Below, piece by piece: positions 9,051-17,145 of a stretch of DNA of 64,000 bases. The notes beneath the pieces were generated by a model. The model worked only from the letters and a program-made list of their open reading frames with translations, did no database searches and was not told where the DNA came from. The position numbers and the translations under genes were made by a program. The DNA comes from DASRHT01 sp035293765 (GTDB lineage Bacteria > Chloroflexota > Ktedonobacteria > Ktedonobacterales > Ktedonobacteraceae), in NCBI GenBank assembly GCA_035293765.1, contig DATGMF010000053.1, positions 1 through 64,000 of the forward strand, given 5' to 3'. How positions within the stretch are numbered: the first letter of the stretch is position 1; each line of letters begins with the position of its first letter.

Positions 9051-9575
9051 ATGGAAATGATCAGGCCCGCGCGTGTGGAGGATGCGCCTGGAATCGCGCG
9101 CGTGCATATCGATAGTTGGCGAACAACGTATAAAGGACTTATCCCTGATGATTTCCTCGCGAACCTATCGTATGAGCGATTTGGGCGGGGATGGACAAGG
9201 GTAGTTGGCGAGACGGAGCAGAGAACGTATGTAGCGCAAGAAGCCACAGGTCGCATTGTTGGATTTGTCAATGGCGGACCTGAGCGCGAAAATGATCCCA
9301 TCTATAAAGGAGAACTCTATGCGATCTATTTGTTCAAGGAGGTTCAAGGGCGAGGGCTGGGGCGGCGTCTCTTCCAGGCGCTAGTCGAGAGTCTCTTACA
9401 CGATGGCATGCATTCTATGCTGCTCTGGGTGCTGGCGGATAACCCATCACGCCGCTTTTATGAGGCGCTGGGTGGGCAGGAGCTAAGAACGAAGCCTATT
9501 GAGATCGGTGGGGCGACGCTGGAAGAAGTGGCATACGGATGGCAATTTCAGTACCCTCAATCGGGTCGAGAATAG
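9051..9575 (+). CDS. GNAT-family N-acetyltransferase
   Basis: 174 aa from the ATG at 9051, which has AGGAG 10 nt upstream; a further in-frame ATG lies at 9030. GNAT fold landmarks: IRPARVEDAPGIARVH at the N-terminus, the acetyl-CoA loop VQGRGLGRRLFQAL near 105, and NPSRRFYEALGG near 140. The substrate is unknown. Its last nine codons (FQYPQSGRE) and the stop codon are encoded by repeat copy C, so the natural C-terminus was probably replaced when the repeat arrived. Confidence 0.88.
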   Translation: MEMIRPARVEDAPGIARVHIDSWRTTYKGLIPDDFLANLSYERFGRGWTRVVGETEQRTYVAQEATGRIVGFVNGGPERENDPIYKGELYAIYLFKEVQGRGLGRRLFQALVESLLHDGMHSMLLWVLADNPSRRFYEALGGQELRTKPIEIGGATLEEVAYGWQFQYPQSGRE

Positions 9576-9650
9576 CCTTCGCTCTGCCCTGTCCCTGCCT
9601 GAAGAGTATACACGTCAAATTTTAAAATATCAAGGGAAAATGCACTAAGG
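9546..9650 (-). repeat. stop-codon-associated repeat, copy C
   Basis: Begins inside the GNAT gene (TTTCAGTACCC at 9546) and contains its stop codon (9573-9575). The minus-strand promoter TTGATA (9628-9633), 17 bp, TATACT (9605-9610) points back into the GNAT gene as antisense. It ends TGCACTAAGG at 9650. An ACCC-TCAATC-GGGT hairpin is present. Confidence 0.85.
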
Positions 9651-9852
9651 CCCTGATTTATTGCGTTTCCAACCTGATTTCTGCGCCCGTTGAGAATAGG
9701 GTGATGTGTAACGTTATGATAAGGTACGTGAGGGATCTTCCGTAGGGGTTGATGTAAGACAGGAAGCCGAGAGGAGGGATATTACAGCATACGCTTAGGG
9801 TTATTTCCGTAGTAGCAAGCAGTTTCATGGTTAATTTTGTAGAAAGCTCTGT

Positions 9853-9881
9853 TTGCCACTTGAGGGGAAGCATTCTACAAT
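9853..9881 (+). promoter_or_regulatory. probable cydAB promoter
   Basis: TTGCCA (9853-9858), 17-bp spacer, TACAAT (9876-9881), about 75 nt before cydA. Its spacer (CTTGAGGGGAAG) resembles part of the dispersed repeat, possibly a decayed seventh copy. The rest of the 380-nt gap 9576-9957 holds only copy C and no convincing gene. Confidence 0.5.
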
Positions 9882-9957
9882 ATCCTCTGGATAAACGTCT
9901 TGAACATACCATCAAATGTTGTCGTATGGCTGTGAGATAGTCAACGAGGAAATTGCT

Positions 9958-11304
9958 ATGACAGATCTGCTTGCTGCCCGTGCTCAAATGGGCACATCGC
10001 TGGCTTTTCATATCATCTTCTCGGCCCTGGGGGTCGGGTTGCCGTTATTGCTTTGTATCGCGGAGGGACTGGCCTTAAAGACGAAGAATCCCACCTGGAT
10101 GCTGCTCACGCGCCGTTGGACCAAAGCGGCGGCAATCCTCTTCGCCATTGGCGCGGTATCGGGGACGATCCTCTCGTTTGAACTAGGGCTGCTCTGGCCG
10201 ACGTATACGAAATTTGCCGGGGCCGTCGTCGGCTTGCCCTTTATGCTGGAGGGCTTTGCCTTCTTTACCGAAGCGATTTTCCTGGGGCTGTACCTGTACG
10301 GGTGGGACCGGCTCTCGCCCAGGGCGCACTGGTTCTGTTCCTTTCCCATCTGGATCAGCGGCCTGGCTTCGGCCTGGTTTATCGTCAGCGCCAACTCCTG
10401 GATGAACACGCCCGCCGGCTTCGTCATCAAAAACGGACAGATCACCGGGATCAATCCCTGGCAGGCCATGTTCAACCCCAGCACGCCGTATGAGACCGTG
10501 CATATGATGCTCGCCTGTTATGTCGCCACCGGCTTTGCGGTCGCAGCCGTCTATGCCTGGTCGATGCTGCGCGGCAAACGGGACGAATATCGTCGTAAGG
10601 GGCTGCAACTGGCAATGGCGATGGCTCTGGTCGCCACGCCACTACAGATCATCAGTGGCGATTTTAACGCGCGCTTCCTGGCTCATTACCAGCCCGCCAA
10701 GTTTGCCGCGATGGAAGGCGTATTCCATACGCAGCAGGGAGCTCCTATATCTATCGGCGGCCTGGCTGATCCCAACACCGGTCAGGTCTATTATGCTCTG
10801 GAGATTCCGAAAGGGTTGAGCTTTCTGGCCTATGACAACCCCAACGCAACCGTCAAGGGGCTGGATCAGTTCCCGCGTACTGATTGGCCTGCCGTTGAGT
10901 TTGTTCATTTCTCGTTCGATGGTATGGTTGCCAGCGGCTTTTTCGCGCTGCTCGTCGCCATCGTATTCTGGGCGTATTACTGGCTCAAGAAGCGAACCAT
11001 TCCAGAGGGGCGGACCATCCTTGCCGGCGTCTTACTGGCGGGGCCGCTGGCCTTCCTCGCCATTGAATTTGGCTGGATGGTGACCGAGCTCGGACGCCAG
11101 CCCTGGACCATTTATGGATACTTGCGCACCAAAGACGCTGTGACCACCGCGCCTCTGCTAAACGTCAGTTTCCTGGTCTTCACGCTGGTCTACATTTTAC
11201 TGGCGTGGGCGCTGATCGCTTTACTGTTACGAGTGGCCCGTTCGCCCATACCCGCCGTGCAGACGGTGGAGCAGGCTCGTGCGCCGGAAGAGGTAGGCGC
11301 GTAA
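9958..11304 (+). CDS. cydA: cytochrome bd quinol oxidase subunit I
   Basis: 448 aa from the ATG at 9958 with CGAGGA upstream; earlier in-frame starts lack a ribosome-binding site. It has the CydA N-terminus with the high-spin heme ligand His18 (SLAFHIIFSALG), FELGLLWPTY, PFMLEGFAFFTEAIFLG, and the signature GRQPWTIYGYLRTKDAVT near 380. The quinol-binding loop is short, typical of the short-Q-loop class. It is a membrane terminal oxidase that reduces O2 to water without pumping protons. Two nucleotides separate it from cydB. Confidence 0.97.
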   Translation: MTDLLAARAQMGTSLAFHIIFSALGVGLPLLLCIAEGLALKTKNPTWMLLTRRWTKAAAILFAIGAVSGTILSFELGLLWPTYTKFAGAVVGLPFMLEGFAFFTEAIFLGLYLYGWDRLSPRAHWFCSFPIWISGLASAWFIVSANSWMNTPAGFVIKNGQITGINPWQAMFNPSTPYETVHMMLACYVATGFAVAAVYAWSMLRGKRDEYRRKGLQLAMAMALVATPLQIISGDFNARFLAHYQPAKFAAMEGVFHTQQGAPISIGGLADPNTGQVYYALEIPKGLSFLAYDNPNATVKGLDQFPRTDWPAVEFVHFSFDGMVASGFFALLVAIVFWAYYWLKKRTIPEGRTILAGVLLAGPLAFLAIEFGWMVTELGRQPWTIYGYLRTKDAVTTAPLLNVSFLVFTLVYILLAWALIALLLRVARSPIPAVQTVEQARAPEEVGA

Positions 11305-11305
11305 G

Positions 11306-12379
11306 ATGAATCAACTTGCATTGATTGCCCTGATTATCCTGTGGTGGGGCTTGATTGCTTATGCCGTGCTGGGCGGAGCCGACTTTGGAGCGGGCATCTG
11401 GGACCTGTTCGCCGTTGGTCGGCGGGCCGAGCGCCAGCATAACCTCATCAATCATGCGTTGGGTCCGGTATGGGAAGCGAATCACGTCTGGCTGATCTTC
11501 TTGATCGTCGGGCTGTTTAACGTCTTCCCCCCGGCCTTTGCGGCGCTCGTGGTAGCGTTATTCTTCCCATTTTCGCTGGCGCTGATCGGGATCGTATTGC
11601 GGGGCGCGGCCTTCATTTTCCGCTACTATGCTCCTGCGTCGATGAGGAGGTTCGCGAACTGGTGGGGGCGGATCTTCAGCGTCACCAGCCTGCTCACGCC
11701 CTTCTTCCTGGGCGTCTCGGCGGCGGCGGTTGCCAGTGGACAGCTCCTTGCCCCCGATGGCAGCGCGCAGGCGTGGAGGTTAAGGGCGTTGCTTACCCCG
11801 TTTGCCATTATCATCGGTTTGATCGCGATTGCCCTCTGCGCCACGCTGGCTGCTGTTTATCTGACGGTCGAGGCGAAGGAGCAAGGGGATGATGAACTGG
11901 CGGAGTGGTACCGCTGGAGCGCGCTGATTACCGGTGCTGTTACAGCTTTACTGAATGCGGTGGCGCTCTGGCTTTCGATCAGTGAAGCTCCTTTGCTCTG
12001 GCAGGGCATGCTGACGCGGGCTGTTCCGGTAGTGGTGGCGACGATGCTGATTGGCCTGGCGACCGCTGTCGCCCTGTTCTACCGGCGTTACCGCATCGCC
12101 CGTGTTCTGATCATCGCTGAAGCAGCGTTTTTGCTGGGATCGTGGGGACTATCGCAGTATCCCTATATCATCCCGCCGCAGTTTACCATCGCCAACTCCG
12201 CTAACGAGCCAGGCGTCATTCTCGCGCTGATCATATCGATTGCCTGTGGTCTGGTAATCCTGCTGCCCTCGCTCTATTACCTGTTCTCCGTCTTCAAACT
12301 GCCCTATCCCGTGCCCGGCCTGAAAAGGGAAGCGGCGCAGACGGCAGAGAACAGGCAAAAAGAAAATATGGCTAGATAG
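11306..12379 (+). CDS. cydB: cytochrome bd quinol oxidase subunit II
   Basis: 357 aa with about eight membrane helices. The family N-terminus LWWGLIAYAVLGGADFGAGIWDL is followed by VWEANHVWLIFLIVGLFNVFPPAF. It stabilises the heme environment of CydA. The gene is complete, but its final codons (MAR, stop TAG) lie in a GGCTAGATAGG unit that is duplicated 44 bp downstream. Confidence 0.97.
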   Translation: MNQLALIALIILWWGLIAYAVLGGADFGAGIWDLFAVGRRAERQHNLINHALGPVWEANHVWLIFLIVGLFNVFPPAFAALVVALFFPFSLALIGIVLRGAAFIFRYYAPASMRRFANWWGRIFSVTSLLTPFFLGVSAAAVASGQLLAPDGSAQAWRLRALLTPFAIIIGLIAIALCATLAAVYLTVEAKEQGDDELAEWYRWSALITGAVTALLNAVALWLSISEAPLLWQGMLTRAVPVVVATMLIGLATAVALFYRRYRIARVLIIAEAAFLLGSWGLSQYPYIIPPQFTIANSANEPGVILALIISIACGLVILLPSLYYLFSVFKLPYPVPGLKREAAQTAENRQKENMAR

Positions 12380-12446
12380 GAACCCTGTAGGGGCAGGGCT
12401 GGCCCCTGCCCTGGGCTAGATAGGAGGGGGCTGGCCCCTGCCCTGA
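12370..12446. repeat. duplicated GTAGGGGCAGGG palindrome at the cydB 3' end
   Basis: GGCTAGATAGG occurs at 12370 and again at 12414 (period 44). Each is followed by GGCTGGCCCCTGCCCTG. The first unit forms a GGGGCAGGG-CCCCTGCCC hairpin. The first unit includes the cydB stop codon. It may serve as a terminator-like hairpin but has no U-run. Confidence 0.7.
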
Positions 12447-12542
12447 TCCCGTCCCCGTTCTGTAACAAATGACGTTCCCGACGGCCCAGCAGCAGAATAT
12501 AATACAGGTAGAGAAAAAAGGTAGTGAAGGATAAGCAGAGCG

Positions 12543-12968
12543 ATGCAAAAAGATGGGGATACTGACGGTACCGAAAAAGAGCCTGCTGATGAAAAACGCG
12601 GCCTGATCAGTAAAAAAGTCACCGACCATTTAGCCAATGAGCGCACTTTTCTGGCGTGGATACGCACGGGTCTGGCGACCATCACCTTCGGCTTTGTCAT
12701 AGCGCGTTTCGGGCTATTGCTGCGCGAACTCACCCTCAAAAATGCGACCTCTTCCGGCAGGGCTTTCCACTATTCCGCGCTCATCGGCGTTGCGCTGACG
12801 GTGCTGGGGGTGATGATGATGATTTTCGCGCTGTTCAGTTTCTTCAATATTCGCCGCTCTATTGATAACGAAAGCTTCCATCCTTCCACGGCTTTCACAG
12901 TTGTCCTGACCGTTTTAGCGAGCCTGATCGGCCTTGTTCTGGCTGCGTATTTATGGTTTACGGCATAA
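12543..12968 (+). CDS. DUF202 (YidH-type) membrane protein
   Basis: 141 aa. The family motif DHLANERTFLAWIRTGLA lies near residue 28, followed by FGFVIARFGLLL and two further helices, giving three membrane segments in total. The charged N-terminus is cytoplasmic. The function of this widespread family is unknown. It lies downstream of cydAB after a repeat and probably has its own promoter. The next 285 nt hold no convincing gene until the copA promoter. Confidence 0.85.
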   Translation: MQKDGDTDGTEKEPADEKRGLISKKVTDHLANERTFLAWIRTGLATITFGFVIARFGLLLRELTLKNATSSGRAFHYSALIGVALTVLGVMMMIFALFSFFNIRRSIDNESFHPSTAFTVVLTVLASLIGLVLAAYLWFTA

Positions 12969-13171
12969 ATGAGCCGGAAAACCGACGAGGCGTAAGAGGG
13001 ATGCGAACCCTCGTTTGGGCGTTAGCTCCCTGGTTCGCTATATTCCTCTTTCATTACATGAAGTACAACTTTTTTCTCTCTGTTTTATCTCAAAGCGAGA
13101 AGAAGGCTTCACAGGATGATCACTCTTTTGCATCTGTAGCTTTACTTGTTCAAATGGCGCATCTGCAGAAT

Positions 13172-13231
13172 TTGACATTGCTCGCAATATGATCTATACT
13201 TTCTATAAACCCATACCAGGGGGGTAGGGTT
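13172..13231 (+). promoter_or_regulatory. copA promoter with CsoR-like operator
   Basis: TTGACA (13172-13177), exact 17-bp spacer, TATACT (13195-13200): a near-consensus sigma70 promoter. Immediately downstream, over the expected start site, is an inverted repeat AACCC-A-TACC (13208-13217) / GGTAGGGTT (13223-13231) around a G-rich centre. This resembles GC-rich CsoR-type copper operators in layout and position. Repression by a copper sensor is inference; no csoR gene is in the window. Confidence 0.7.
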
Positions 13232-13253
13232 ATTTGAAAGACTGGATGCCATT

Positions 13254-15635
13254 ATGACAATACATATTGACCGTTCTGCAACGGAACCGATGGAGAAGCA
13301 GTATGGAGAGGCGGCAGAGAACTGCGTGCTGCTCGATCTGGAAGGGATGTCGTGCGCGTCGTGCGCTATGCGGATTGAGCGCGGTCTGAAGAAAGTGCCG
13401 GGCGTCAAGGATGCCAGCGTCAATCTTGCCACCGAACGGGCAACCGTGACCTATGATGCGCAGCAGACCGATGTGGAACAGATGGTGAAAAAAGTGGAGG
13501 CGGTCGGCTATAAAGCTTCGCCTGTGGCCTCGCCGGCAATGCCTGAGTCGCGAAATGAGCCGAAGGAGCAGATTGAGCATGCGGACGGCGCTGCGATTGC
13601 CGCTACTGCACAGGCGCAGGTGGAGCAGCAGAGTAAGCGCAGGCGGGAAGAAATTGCCCATAAGCGCAACCTCTTGCTCCTGGGCATCGCGCTCACCATA
13701 CCCATTGCCATGCTTAATATGTTGTTTATGAACCGTTTTCCCGGCGAAAACTACCTCCTGCTCATCCTGACGACGCCGGTGTGGGCGCTGGTGGGCTGGG
13801 AGTTTCATCGAGGCGCGCTCAGGTCGCTGCGTCATGGCAGCGCCAATATGGACACGCTGGTCTCGCTGGGCTCAACGGCAGCCTACTTGATGAGCGTCGT
13901 CGCCACCTTCTTCCCGCGTGTTGTTGGTGCAATGACCTTTTATGACACCGCCGCGCTAATCATCACCTTGATTTTCCTGGGCAAGTACCTGGAGGCGCGC
14001 GCGAAAGGTCAGACCAACGAGGCCATCAAAAAGCTAGCAGGCTTGCAGCCGCGTACAGCACACGTTATACGCAATGGCAAAGAGATCGAATTGCCCGTTG
14101 AGCAGGTGCGCGTCGGCGATGAACTGATGGTGCGACCGGGAGAAAAGATCGCGGTGGATGGCATTGTCCTCGCTGGAACGTCGGCAGTTGACGAATCGAT
14201 GATCACAGGCGAAAGCATACCGGTTGAGAAGGTTGAGCACGATCCCTTGATTGGTGCAACGATCAATCAGCGCGGCCTGCTGCGTATGCAAGCTACTAAA
14301 GTGGGCGCGGATACCGTTCTTGCCAGTATTATTCGGCTGGTTGAGCAGGCGCAGGGCACGAAAGCGCCGATTCAGCGCCTCGCCGACACCATATCGAGCA
14401 TTTTCGTACCGGTTGTGCTGGTGATCTCCCTGCTCACTTTCATCGGCTGGCTGCTTGCCGGGAATATGGCGTTGGGGAGCGGCGTGGGAGATATGGGCGC
14501 AGCCAGTCCCTGGATTACCGCCATCGTCGCCGCCATCTCGGTGCTGGTCGTCGCCTGTCCCTGCGCGCTGGGGCTGGCAACGCCGACCGCGATCATCGTT
14601 GGCACCGGCAAGGGAGCGGAACAGGGCATATTGATCAAAGGTGGCGAGAGTCTGGAACGCATCCAGAGCATACGAGCCGTCTTACTTGATAAGACCGGGA
14701 CGATTACCAGGGGCAAGCCCGAACTTACGGATATCATCACCGTCTCCGGCTGGCAGACTGATGAAGTCCTGCGCCTGGTGGGCGAAGCTGAACAAGGTTC
14801 CGAGCATCCGTTAGCCGCCGCGATTGTGGAGGGTGCGCAAATACGTGAAATACCGTTGACCGCAATGCCTGAGCGCTTCACCGCGCTGGCCGGGCAGGGC
14901 TTAGAGGCAACGGTTGAGGGGCGTACGCTGCTGATCGGCACGCGTCGCCTGTTCGATGAGAAGGCCATTGCGTACGCTGAGCTGAGCGAGCGACTGGAGG
15001 CGTTGGAGCAGCAGGGCAAAACCGTTATGCTGATCGCGATTGATGGCGAGGCTGCCGGTATCGTCGCAGTTGCTGACACGATCAAGGTCGGTTCGGCGGA
15101 TGCTGTCAGGCAGCTCCATCAGCAGGGGCTGGATGTGTGGATGATTACCGGCGATAATCGACGAACGGCAGATGCTATCGCCATGCAGGTTGGTATTCCT
15201 GCTGAGCATGTATTGGCGGAAGTGCTGCCGCAGGATAAAGCCGACCAGGTGAAGCGGCTTCAGGAGCGTGGCTTGCTGGTGGCCTTCGCGGGCGATGGTA
15301 TCAATGATGCGCCCGCGCTGGTGCAGGCGGATGCCGGGATAGCGATGGGGACCGGGACAGATATAGCGATGGAGGCGGCGGATATCACCCTGGTTAAGGG
15401 CAATCTGCGCAGTGTAGCCACCGCTTTGGCGCTTTCCCGCGCGACCATGCGTACCATCAGACAGAATCTGTTCTGGGCCTTTGCCTATAACATTGTGCTG
15501 ATCCCGCTGGCGGTCCTCTCGCCCTTGATCCCCTTCCTGCGGGAGCAGGCACCCATCTTCGCGGCAGCCGCAATGGCGCTCTCCTCGGTCACGGTCGTCA
15601 GCAACTCGCTGCGGCTGAGGCGTTTTGGCAAGTAA
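13254..15635 (+). CDS. copA: copper-translocating P1B-type ATPase
   Basis: 793 aa. One N-terminal heavy-metal-associated domain carries GMSCASC near residue 30. The ion-binding motif CPCALG lies in the sixth helix near 435. Other landmarks are phosphorylation motif DKTGTITRG near 480, HP motif SEHPLAAA, TGES actuator loop ITGESIPVEK and hinge GDGINDAPALV. CPC plus the single HMA fits a P1B-1 Cu(I) exporter. The promoter and operator directly upstream suggest copper induction, and a strong terminator follows. Confidence 0.95.
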   Translation: MTIHIDRSATEPMEKQYGEAAENCVLLDLEGMSCASCAMRIERGLKKVPGVKDASVNLATERATVTYDAQQTDVEQMVKKVEAVGYKASPVASPAMPESRNEPKEQIEHADGAAIAATAQAQVEQQSKRRREEIAHKRNLLLLGIALTIPIAMLNMLFMNRFPGENYLLLILTTPVWALVGWEFHRGALRSLRHGSANMDTLVSLGSTAAYLMSVVATFFPRVVGAMTFYDTAALIITLIFLGKYLEARAKGQTNEAIKKLAGLQPRTAHVIRNGKEIELPVEQVRVGDELMVRPGEKIAVDGIVLAGTSAVDESMITGESIPVEKVEHDPLIGATINQRGLLRMQATKVGADTVLASIIRLVEQAQGTKAPIQRLADTISSIFVPVVLVISLLTFIGWLLAGNMALGSGVGDMGAASPWITAIVAAISVLVVACPCALGLATPTAIIVGTGKGAEQGILIKGGESLERIQSIRAVLLDKTGTITRGKPELTDIITVSGWQTDEVLRLVGEAEQGSEHPLAAAIVEGAQIREIPLTAMPERFTALAGQGLEATVEGRTLLIGTRRLFDEKAIAYAELSERLEALEQQGKTVMLIAIDGEAAGIVAVADTIKVGSADAVRQLHQQGLDVWMITGDNRRTADAIAMQVGIPAEHVLAEVLPQDKADQVKRLQERGLLVAFAGDGINDAPALVQADAGIAMGTGTDIAMEAADITLVKGNLRSVATALALSRATMRTIRQNLFWAFAYNIVLIPLAVLSPLIPFLREQAPIFAAAAMALSSVTVVSNSLRLRRFGK

Positions 15636-15651
15636 GCAGCTTTTTATCATG

Positions 15652-15687
15652 GCAATGGCGTACCTCTTGTACGAGGTACGCCATTGC
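15652..15687 (+). terminator. intrinsic terminator of copA
   Basis: A perfect 15-bp stem (15652-15666 / 15673-15687) with a 6-nt loop, followed by TTTAT. It starts 16 nt after the copA stop and also lies just beyond the 3' end of the convergent small gene. Confidence 0.85.
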
Positions 15688-15697
15688 TTTATCGTGC

Positions 15698-15952
15698 TTA
15701 ATAGTTAGGCATGCGGGACGTGCGTGATGGGTTAATCACTTTATGGAAAATCCCAAAGAGCATAAAGGTGGGAGGCCATTGTCCAACGAAGAGGCTCCAA
15801 TCACGCTTACCGGTCAGAAACAGCATGGCAGAGACGACGATAGAAATCACAGCCGCCCAGTACCAGGTCTCCTGGGGTACCTGATCTGTAATGCTGAAGT
15901 ACTGTTTTTGAGCGTCGGCGGCAGCTTCAGGACCAGTTTTTACGCTTGCCAT
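15698..15952 (-). CDS. small two-helix membrane protein, unknown
   Basis: 84 aa from the ATG at 15952, 10 nt after AGGGGA; a TTG lies one codon upstream. The N-terminus is polar (ASVKTGPEAAADAQKQYF). Two helices follow (WYWAAVISIVVSAMLFL and FMLFGIFHKVI), separated by TGKRDWSLFVGQWPP. It is convergent with copA. No family is recognised. Confidence 0.7.
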   Translation of the reverse strand: MASVKTGPEAAADAQKQYFSITDQVPQETWYWAAVISIVVSAMLFLTGKRDWSLFVGQWPPTFMLFGIFHKVINPSRTSRMPNY

Positions 15953-16147
15953 CAATATGTTCCCCTTTCTGTCTTTTGCTTCTTGTTGCGTTTATGAATA
16001 GCCATGTACGTTAGAGATGCTTGATAACAAACGGGTGGGTATTGGAATATATTGGCCCTCATGTATAGACGCGACAATGGCAAGCATTTTGTTAGCACTT
16101 CTCCTGATCGTTTTGATGCCATACGCGTAAACCCAGCTACCCGGCAC

Positions 16148-16206
16148 TTGACAAACGCATATTTTCATGATAGAGTACTCTATACTACAGAGTACTCTAT
16201 CATGAA
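16148..16206 (+). promoter_or_regulatory. promoter overlapped by a perfect 18-bp palindrome
   Basis: TTGACA (16148-16153) is followed 17 bp later by TAGAGT (16171-16176). Arms 16164-16181 and 16189-16206 are perfect inverted repeats around a 7-nt loop. Each arm contains the self-complementary core AGAGTACTCT, giving two dyad operators 18 bp apart that cover the -10 region and start site. The regulator at 16801-17145 is the obvious candidate ligand. Confidence 0.75.
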
Positions 16207-16228
16207 GAAAAAGAAGGAGTCAAACGAG

Positions 16229-16798
16229 ATGGATATTACCCCTGAAGAGGCGCAGGCATCGCTGGACGATATTCGGAACCTGGCTGCGAAGGTCAGGACG
16301 GTTCACAGTTTCTGGGCGTATTACATGTTACTCTGGGGAATTGTCTGGACAATAGGCTTTCTCGCCACTCAGCTTGAACCTCAACTGGTCAACTGGATAT
16401 GGGGGAGCATGATCGTTGCAGGCATGGTCGGCTCAGCCTTGCTTGGTATGACGCAGGGAGGGCAGATGCGGCCAGTTCCGGGCTCGCAGACGGCCTTTCT
16501 CAGCTCGCGCTTTGGCATGTTCAACGGCGTGCTCTACGTATTTGCCATTTTGTGGCTAATCATTTTTCCGCTCACGCCGATGCAAGTTGGCATGCTCTGG
16601 ATTACAGTGACGATGTTTAGCTCTATTATCGCAGGCATCTGGCTGCAAGCTCCCATGTCCATCTGGCTTGGTGCCGGGGTGACGATTATGTCGGTTCTGG
16701 GCTATTACCTCCTGCCGCACTACTTCTGGCTCTGGGCTGCCGTCTTTGCCGGATTGCCGCTTATAGGGGTAAGCGTCTACTCTCTGAGGCAAAAATAG
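16229..16798 (+). CDS. membrane protein of a regulator-linked operon
   Basis: 189 aa from the ATG at 16229 (GGAG 9 nt upstream); an in-frame ATG at 16202 lies inside the operator and is less likely. A short charged N-terminus (EEAQASLDDIRNLAAKVRT) precedes about five or six membrane helices. The gene is 2 nt from a winged-helix regulator. Small membrane proteins paired with such regulators are common in these bacteria, but no activity is assigned. Confidence 0.8.
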   Translation: MDITPEEAQASLDDIRNLAAKVRTVHSFWAYYMLLWGIVWTIGFLATQLEPQLVNWIWGSMIVAGMVGSALLGMTQGGQMRPVPGSQTAFLSSRFGMFNGVLYVFAILWLIIFPLTPMQVGMLWITVTMFSSIIAGIWLQAPMSIWLGAGVTIMSVLGYYLLPHYFWLWAAVFAGLPLIGVSVYSLRQK

Positions 16799-16800
16799 CG

Positions 16801-17145
16801 ATGGCGGGTCTCAATGAAGTTATTCATCAGCCCGTGCGCCTGCGCATCATGGCCGTGCTGGCCGCGCTCGTACCGGATATACAGGTAACATTTAGCTACC
16901 TGAAGGACACGCTTGACCTGACCGACGGCAATCTCGGGGCGCATTTGCATAAGCTAGAGGAATCCGGTTATGTCAAGATCAGCAAAACATTTGTTAATAA
17001 TAAGCCACAAACATATATTGAAGCTACAGAAGCAGGTAGACAGGCTTTTATAGAGCATAGTGCAGCGCTCAGGGAGATCCTGGAAGGTAGCCAGCAGATT
17101 GGCGAGCGTGGCATGACAGATATGACGAAAGAGCACACATCATGA
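16801..17145 (+). CDS. winged-helix DNA-binding transcriptional regulator
   Basis: 114 aa. It has the MarR/ArsR-like fold of the HTH_34 type: HQPVRLRIMAVLAAL, FSYLKDTLDLTDGNLGAHLHKLEESGYV (recognition helix about residues 36-55), then the wing ISKTFVNNKPQTYIEATEAG. It is a cytoplasmic dimeric repressor by family analogy. It is the second gene of the operon and overlaps the next start by ATGA. It probably autoregulates through the palindrome at 16164-16206; this is inference. Confidence 0.88.
   Translation: MAGLNEVIHQPVRLRIMAVLAALVPDIQVTFSYLKDTLDLTDGNLGAHLHKLEESGYVKISKTFVNNKPQTYIEATEAGRQAFIEHSAALREILEGSQQIGERGMTDMTKEHTS

Noticed and set aside
9658..10011. 117-codon minus-strand frame upstream of cydA
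   Set aside because: Overlaps the cydA start and the cyd promoter, with a composition unlike neighbouring proteins and no ribosome-binding site.
12953..13192. 79-codon plus-strand frame after the DUF202 gene
   Set aside because: Starts inside the DUF202 gene, lacks a ribosome-binding site and runs into the copA promoter.
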